7,728 nucleotides of DNA from NCBI GenBank assembly GCA_029262955.1, contig JAJCYL010000722.1, positions 1 through 7,728 on the forward strand, written 5' to 3'. A program made the translations under genes and the position numbers. Shown piece after piece: positions 4,049-7,728 of this stretch (positions within the stretch are counted from its first letter, which is position 1; each line of letters starts with the position of its first letter). The notes below the pieces were generated by a model. That model worked only from the letters and a program-made list of their open reading frames with translations. It was not told the origin of the DNA and searched no databases. The stretch is from Cytophagales bacterium (GTDB lineage Bacteria > Bacteroidota > Bacteroidia > Cytophagales > Cyclobacteriaceae).

Positions 4049-7033
4049 ATGAGAAACCTATCACTTTTAACGATCATCTTGACTTTGGTAACCTTCAGTT
4101 GCCAATCACCAACAGTAGAAAATGAAAATCCTCAGAATATCATAGAACTAGAGATCAACGAAGGAACAAACATGGCTGCAGCTTTGTCGCCAGATGGTAA
4201 AACACTAGCCCTCGATGTTTTGGGAAGAATTTGGCTTATGCCAGCTGAGGGGGGTGAAGCTGTAGCAATTACAGATTCATTGGGCAATGCCCGTCAACCT
4301 TCGTGGTCCCCGGATGGTACTCAGCTAACCTTTCAGGCTTATTGGGACGGCAATTGGCACATCTATGTGGTCAATAAAGATGGGTCCTCCTTGAAAAAGA
4401 TGACCAACGGTGAATTTGATCATCGCGAACCACATTGGTCACCTGATGGTACAACATTGGCCTTCTCTTCAGATCGAAGCGGAAATTACGATATCTGGAC
4501 CAGGGATATTGTTGGTGAGCAATTGATACCGATCACTAATAATGAGGCAAATGAGTACGGACCAGCTTGGTCTCCGGACGGCTCACAATTAGCTTTTATC
4601 TCTAATGACCCAAAATCTGGAGGCGTCATTGTACGTTCCATGGCAAATGGCAGCACAAAGAGCGTTTATAAATCCAGTGAAAAACTTGCAGCCGTCTCAT
4701 GGTCTCCATCCGGAAAGGATGTCCTTTTTAATGAATTGAGCAAAGCCTCTGCACAACTAAAATCTGTCAATATCGAAGGCAATTCTGAGGTGACTGTATT
4801 AACCCCGGAGAATGAAGAGGCCTTCCCATTTAGGGCCTCCTGGAGGTCAGATACCAGCCTCATTTATACAGCAAATGGACGGGTAAAATCCAGCACTATC
4901 GGCGGAACCTCAAAAGACGTTCCTTTTGCTGCGAAAGTGTTCATGGATAGGACTCCCTATAAACGAAAAACCAGGGATTTTGACACTACTGAACCTCAGA
5001 CAGCTAAAGGAATTGCATGGCCAGTCCTTTCACCAAATGGGCAAGAGGTTGTCTTCGTAGCGCTACAAGATTTATGGTTAAGAAAAGAGGATGGCTCACT
5101 GGAACAGCTCACAGATGACCCCTATGTACAGGTTTTACCAGCATGGTCTCGTGATGGTCGTTTCATTGCCTACAGCTCAGATCAAGATGGAGCTTTTGCT
5201 CTGTTCATCAGGAATATGGAAGATGGCTCTGTATCCAAGCTATTGGAAACAGGCAGTTCAGCCAGTGGTATCAGTTGGTCACCCGATGGAAAAACGATTG
5301 CCTATACCCAAAGCTTTGGTCCACGTGGCGGTCAACTTTTTACAGCTGACGTCAAAACCGGCAAGAACTCACCAATTGGTGAACGTCTTCCCAGCAGTGT
5401 AGGCACACCAGCATGGTCACCAGATGGGCAGACTATAGCACTGTCAGTTCTCGATCCATATTCAACACTCTACCGTGAAGGAGTCAATCGTGTGATGCTT
5501 TTTTCAAAAGATGGTAAATCCAGACCTCAGGAGGCAGCAGAACATTGGTCCTTTGGAGTGCGTGGAAATAATGGACCGGTCTGGTCACCCGACGGGAAAT
5601 ATATGGCTGCCGCCACCAGAGGTAACATTTGGATTGTTCCTGTGGACGAGAATGGTGATGCCACGGATTTCCCTATCCAGGTGACTGACGAACTCTCAGA
5701 CGATCCCAGTTGGAGTGCGGATTCGAAGCAAATACTATTTACAGCAACGGATAAGTTAAAAATTGTAAATATCGAAGATAAGTCCACCCGAGAAATCCCT
5801 TTAACGCTAACCTGGTCAAGAAATCATGCTAAGGGAACAAAAGTCATTCATGTGGGTGGATTAATTGATGGCGTTAACAATACCGTGCAGGAGAATGTTG
5901 ACATTACCATTACCGGGCATAGAATTACTGACATCAGCCCTCACGATGATGCCAGGACAGCGGATGTGAAAATTGATGCCTCTGATGCATTTGTGATGCC
6001 AGGACTAATTGACATTCACTCTCATGAAGGCAGTACTTTCGGGGAACGACTCGGTCGAGCCTGGTTGTCCTGGGGCGTAACTACCATTCGAAACCCATCA
6101 TCAGACCCATACGATGAGATCAATAGAAAAGAAGCCATCCAATCAGGAAGGGCCATGGGGCCAAGAATATATCTCACCGGAAGCCCCATTGATGGTAGTA
6201 GAATCTATTATGGTGGTGCAATTGCGCTACAATCAGAGGATCAGATTGAAATGGAGCTCAATAGAGCCAAAGCTTTAGATTTTGACCTCATTAAGACTTA
6301 TGTAAGGTTGTCAGACCCATTGCAGCAAAAAGTGGTTGACGGTGCTCATGCCTTAGGAATTCCAGTCACTTCTCATGAAATATATCCTGCAGTGTCTTAT
6401 ATGACTGATGGTACAGAACATGTAAGTGGAACCAGCCGCATCGGTTATTCATCTAAGATATCAAGACTATGGAGATCCTACGACGACATGACAGACATGC
6501 TGGCTTTATCCGGAATGAGCTTCACTCCTACCACCGCAATTATTTCATACAAATATTTAATAGAAAGGGATCCGACACCTTTGGAAGATATTAGAATCAA
6601 AACTTTCCCAAGAATGGGAGGAGATGGCATTCCGGGTTTGATAGGATCAGAAGCTATGAGCCTGGAAAGTACTGAGGAGCTTTACAAGAATCTGATCCAA
6701 ATGGTGACTCAAGTACATCAAAAAGGTGGGTTCATCGTTGCCGGTACTGATAGTCCCATTATTCCTTATGGTTTGGCACTGCACCTTGAATTGGAAACTT
6801 ACCAGGATGCAGGTCTTTCTCCATTTGATATCTTACAAACAGCCACTATTAACAATGCTACACTTCTGAATGCTCAAGATGACTTAGGCACTGTAGAAGT
6901 CGGAAAAATTGCTGATTTAATTATTGTCAACGCCAATCCCCTTGAGGATATTAAGAATGCCAGACAAACGAGGACGGTCATCAAGAATGGGGAAGTTTAT
7001 GATTTAGCAGTTTTGTTGAAAAGGCCAGAGTAG
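4049..7033 (+). CDS. Lipoprotein: double TolB-type beta-propeller fused to amidohydrolase
   Basis: This 994-residue protein begins with a lipoprotein signal peptide (LLTIILTLVTFSC, Cys18), so it is probably anchored in the envelope facing the periplasm or surface. Twelve PD40/TolB-like repeats follow, marked by SPDG-type turns at 47, 87, 131, 175, 219, about 267, 328, 367, 411, 457, 513 and 555; they group as six plus six with a linker near 300-320, suggesting two six-bladed propellers. From about 598 comes an amidohydrolase domain of the imidazolonepropionase-related group: the small beta part, PGLIDIHSH with the HxH metal ligands (His657, His659), Lys749 in LIKTYV as the likely carbamylated lysine, His776 (TSHE), His791 (TEHVSG) and Asp901 (AGTDSP). 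All ligands of a two-metal site are present, so it should be active. C-terminal VEVGKIADLIIVNANPL (about 949-965) is typical of the family. The substrate is unknown; related enzymes cleave cyclic amides or peptides. The gene is complete and appears to stand alone. Confidence 0.93.
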   Translation: MRNLSLLTIILTLVTFSCQSPTVENENPQNIIELEINEGTNMAAALSPDGKTLALDVLGRIWLMPAEGGEAVAITDSLGNARQPSWSPDGTQLTFQAYWDGNWHIYVVNKDGSSLKKMTNGEFDHREPHWSPDGTTLAFSSDRSGNYDIWTRDIVGEQLIPITNNEANEYGPAWSPDGSQLAFISNDPKSGGVIVRSMANGSTKSVYKSSEKLAAVSWSPSGKDVLFNELSKASAQLKSVNIEGNSEVTVLTPENEEAFPFRASWRSDTSLIYTANGRVKSSTIGGTSKDVPFAAKVFMDRTPYKRKTRDFDTTEPQTAKGIAWPVLSPNGQEVVFVALQDLWLRKEDGSLEQLTDDPYVQVLPAWSRDGRFIAYSSDQDGAFALFIRNMEDGSVSKLLETGSSASGISWSPDGKTIAYTQSFGPRGGQLFTADVKTGKNSPIGERLPSSVGTPAWSPDGQTIALSVLDPYSTLYREGVNRVMLFSKDGKSRPQEAAEHWSFGVRGNNGPVWSPDGKYMAAATRGNIWIVPVDENGDATDFPIQVTDELSDDPSWSADSKQILFTATDKLKIVNIEDKSTREIPLTLTWSRNHAKGTKVIHVGGLIDGVNNTVQENVDITITGHRITDISPHDDARTADVKIDASDAFVMPGLIDIHSHEGSTFGERLGRAWLSWGVTTIRNPSSDPYDEINRKEAIQSGRAMGPRIYLTGSPIDGSRIYYGGAIALQSEDQIEMELNRAKALDFDLIKTYVRLSDPLQQKVVDGAHALGIPVTSHEIYPAVSYMTDGTEHVSGTSRIGYSSKISRLWRSYDDMTDMLALSGMSFTPTTAIISYKYLIERDPTPLEDIRIKTFPRMGGDGIPGLIGSEAMSLESTEELYKNLIQMVTQVHQKGGFIVAGTDSPIIPYGLALHLELETYQDAGLSPFDILQTATINNATLLNAQDDLGTVEVGKIADLIIVNANPLEDIKNARQTRTVIKNGEVYDLAVLLKRPE

Positions 7034-7034
7034 G

Positions 7035-7069
7035 TCTAAGATTTAAGAGTTATGATTTGAGACTTCAGA
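7035..7069. repeat. Five degenerate heptads, consensus NTTNAGA
   Basis: Starting two bases after the amidohydrolase stop, five heptads run without a gap: TCTAAGA, TTTAAGA, GTTATGA, TTTGAGA and CTTCAGA. Positions 3 and 7 (T, A) and the G at 6 are invariant, positions 2 and 5 vary once each, and positions 1 and 4 are variable. The reverse complement reads as TCTNAA-like units. The motif differs from the GAA array at 5-46, but the period and the intergenic setting are the same. No stable hairpin or coding potential is evident. Confidence 0.6.
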
Positions 7070-7105
7070 ATATTTGATCTTTATAAATCAGGAAGCCTTC
7101 AAACC

Positions 7106-7146
7106 AATTCGAATTTAATTCGTATATTTATAAAACGTAAATATAC
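7106..7146 (+). promoter_or_regulatory. Operator/promoter region of the toxin-antitoxin operon
   Basis: Two symmetric elements lie directly before the antitoxin ATG at 7150. GTATATTTA (7122-7130) and TAAATATAC (7138-7146) are perfect 9-bp inverted repeats around TAAAACG. Next to it, CGAATT-T-AATTCG (7110-7122) is a perfect 13-bp palindrome, and AATTCG also occurs as a direct repeat at 7106 and 7117, 11 bases apart, about one helix turn. TATATTTA (7123-7130), inside the left arm, matches the -7 box TAnnTTTG except for the last base. Ribbon-helix-helix antitoxins typically bind such repeats over their own promoter to repress it, which is the inferred role. Confidence 0.65.
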
Positions 7147-7149
7147 CAA

Positions 7150-7419
7150 ATGATAACTTTTACTTCTTCTTTGCCGGATCATCTACTTATGGAGCTAGAT
7201 ACTATTGCCAAGAAATTCAACGTTCCCAAAAACAAGTTGATAGAAAGGGCGCTAAGGGTTTATCTTGATCAACTAAAAAGATCAGAATATGTAAGCTCCT
7301 ATAAAAAGGCCGGACAGGACGTTGAAATCATGTCTGTTGCCGAGGAAGGAATGGCTGAATACCTGACTAATCTATCAGAATCTGATGAAGCAAAAGGAGA
7401 TTTGGGAAATATATCTTGA
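7150..7419 (+). CDS. Ribbon-helix-helix antitoxin (MazE-type partner of MazF)
   Basis: The 89-residue protein starts with a ribbon-helix-helix DNA-binding domain: strand ITFTSSLP (2-9), helix A HLLMELDTIAKKFN (about 11-24), turn VPKN, and helix B KLIERALRVYLDQLKR (about 29-44), the usual CopG/Arc-like pattern. The C-terminal half (45-89) is polar and acidic (VAEEGMAEYLTNLSESDEAK), as expected for a flexible segment that wraps around and blocks the toxin. It should neutralise the MazF-like toxin and repress the operon through the inverted repeats just upstream. Its last 35 bases overlap the toxin gene in another frame, a common arrangement that couples translation. The start at 7150 places the beta-strand at the N-terminus as required. 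Confidence 0.85.
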   Translation: MITFTSSLPDHLLMELDTIAKKFNVPKNKLIERALRVYLDQLKRSEYVSSYKKAGQDVEIMSVAEEGMAEYLTNLSESDEAKGDLGNIS

Positions 7420-7717
7420 TCCTGTTAAGGGAAGTGAACAATCCGGCCGTCGACCAGCCGTCATTATCAGTGGAAACCTATTAAACAAATACCTTGAGGT
7501 AGTTATCGTTTGTCCATTGACTACCAAGGTCAAAAACTATAAGGGTAATGTGATCCTAAATCCAAACCCAGTTAATAAGTTGATTCAGCCGTCGGAGGTT
7601 CTAACATTTCACATTCGGTCCATTTCCAAGAAAAGGTTGAAAAAGAAGGTTGGCGAAATTACTACTGAGGAATTAGTGGAGATCAAATCAACTTTGGGTG
7701 ATATTTTGAGGTATTAG
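7385..7717 (+). CDS. mazF: MazF/PemK family endoribonuclease toxin
   Basis: A complete 110-residue toxin of the MazF/PemK family. EIWEIYLDPVKGSEQSGRRP (residues 5-24) is the family signature, with Arg23 at the position of the catalytic arginine in studied MazF proteins. VIVCPLTTK (40-48) supplies the conserved threonine (Thr47). PSEVLTFHIRSISKKRL (about 68-84) is the loop before the C-terminal helix region. Family members cut single-stranded RNA at short specific sequences, halting translation; the cleavage site here is unknown. Two small deviations are seen: Lys4 in place of the usual Gly before EIW, and FHIRSI where DQIRSI is typical. No key residue is missing, so activity is expected. It overlaps the antitoxin by 35 bases and lacks its own ribosome-binding site. 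Confidence 0.9.
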   Translation: MKQKEIWEIYLDPVKGSEQSGRRPAVIISGNLLNKYLEVVIVCPLTTKVKNYKGNVILNPNPVNKLIQPSEVLTFHIRSISKKRLKKKVGEITTEELVEIKSTLGDILRY

Positions 7718-7728
7718 TTGATTAGTTG
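7713..7728. repeat. Perfect tandem 8-mer at the window end
   Basis: ATTAGTTG occurs twice back to back (7713-7720 and 7721-7728), covering the toxin stop codon and running into the end of the window. It may be the start of a longer tandem repeat that continues outside, or a chance duplication; two copies cannot decide. Confidence 0.35.

Noticed and set aside
5091..5402. 103-codon open frame inside the propeller region
   Set aside because: It is a frame shadow of repeated propeller codons; the main frame carries regular SPDG repeats through this interval.
7150..7717. Toxin-antitoxin pair as the mark of a prophage or mobile island
   Set aside because: No integrase, transposase, tRNA gene or attachment repeats are visible, and base composition does not obviously change.

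Overview
The window looks like a chromosomal segment of a Bacteroidota bacterium, probably of the Cytophagales or a related marine group. The clues are AT-rich DNA, almost no Shine-Dalgarno sequences before starts, TAnnTTTG-like promoter boxes, Bacteroidota-style lipoproteins and a Crp/Fnr regulator with a minimal C-terminal helix-turn-helix. This assignment is inference from style; no marker gene is present. All main genes are on the + strand.

Layout. Positions 1-94 hold a non-coding block of GAA repeated every 7 bases, a complementary TTC block and a perfect 19-bp palindrome. A small SAM-dependent methyltransferase (95-706) and a Crp/Fnr-type regulator (721-1305) follow closely. After a gap with a candidate operator come a SnoaL-like (NTF2-fold) protein (1400-1753) and a secreted YceI protein (1764-2366), 10 bases apart. 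Next is a 46-codon open stretch without a start and a strong intrinsic terminator (2493-2530). A second unit pairs a SnoaL-like lipoprotein (2567-3043) with an EamA/DMT-family exporter (3060-3938). A 994-residue lipoprotein (4049-7033) then joins two six-repeat TolB-type beta-propellers to a metal-dependent amidohydrolase with all expected metal ligands. The window closes with a ribbon-helix-helix antitoxin and MazF/PemK toxin pair (7150-7717) behind a clear operator region.

How the genes may work together. The regulator, the SnoaL-like protein and YceI read as a small regulated unit: a sensor followed by two small ligand-binding-type proteins, with a palindrome just upstream of a promoter-like box. 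The lipoprotein and exporter may be a separate co-transcribed pair. The amidohydrolase stands alone and probably acts at the cell envelope. The toxin-antitoxin pair is a self-contained autoregulated module.

The least explained signal is intergenic: two families of degenerate 7-base-period arrays (xxGAAxx at 5-46 with a trace at 3973-3989, and NTTNAGA at 7035-7069). They have sharp phase, lie only between genes, and are not CRISPR or coding sequence.
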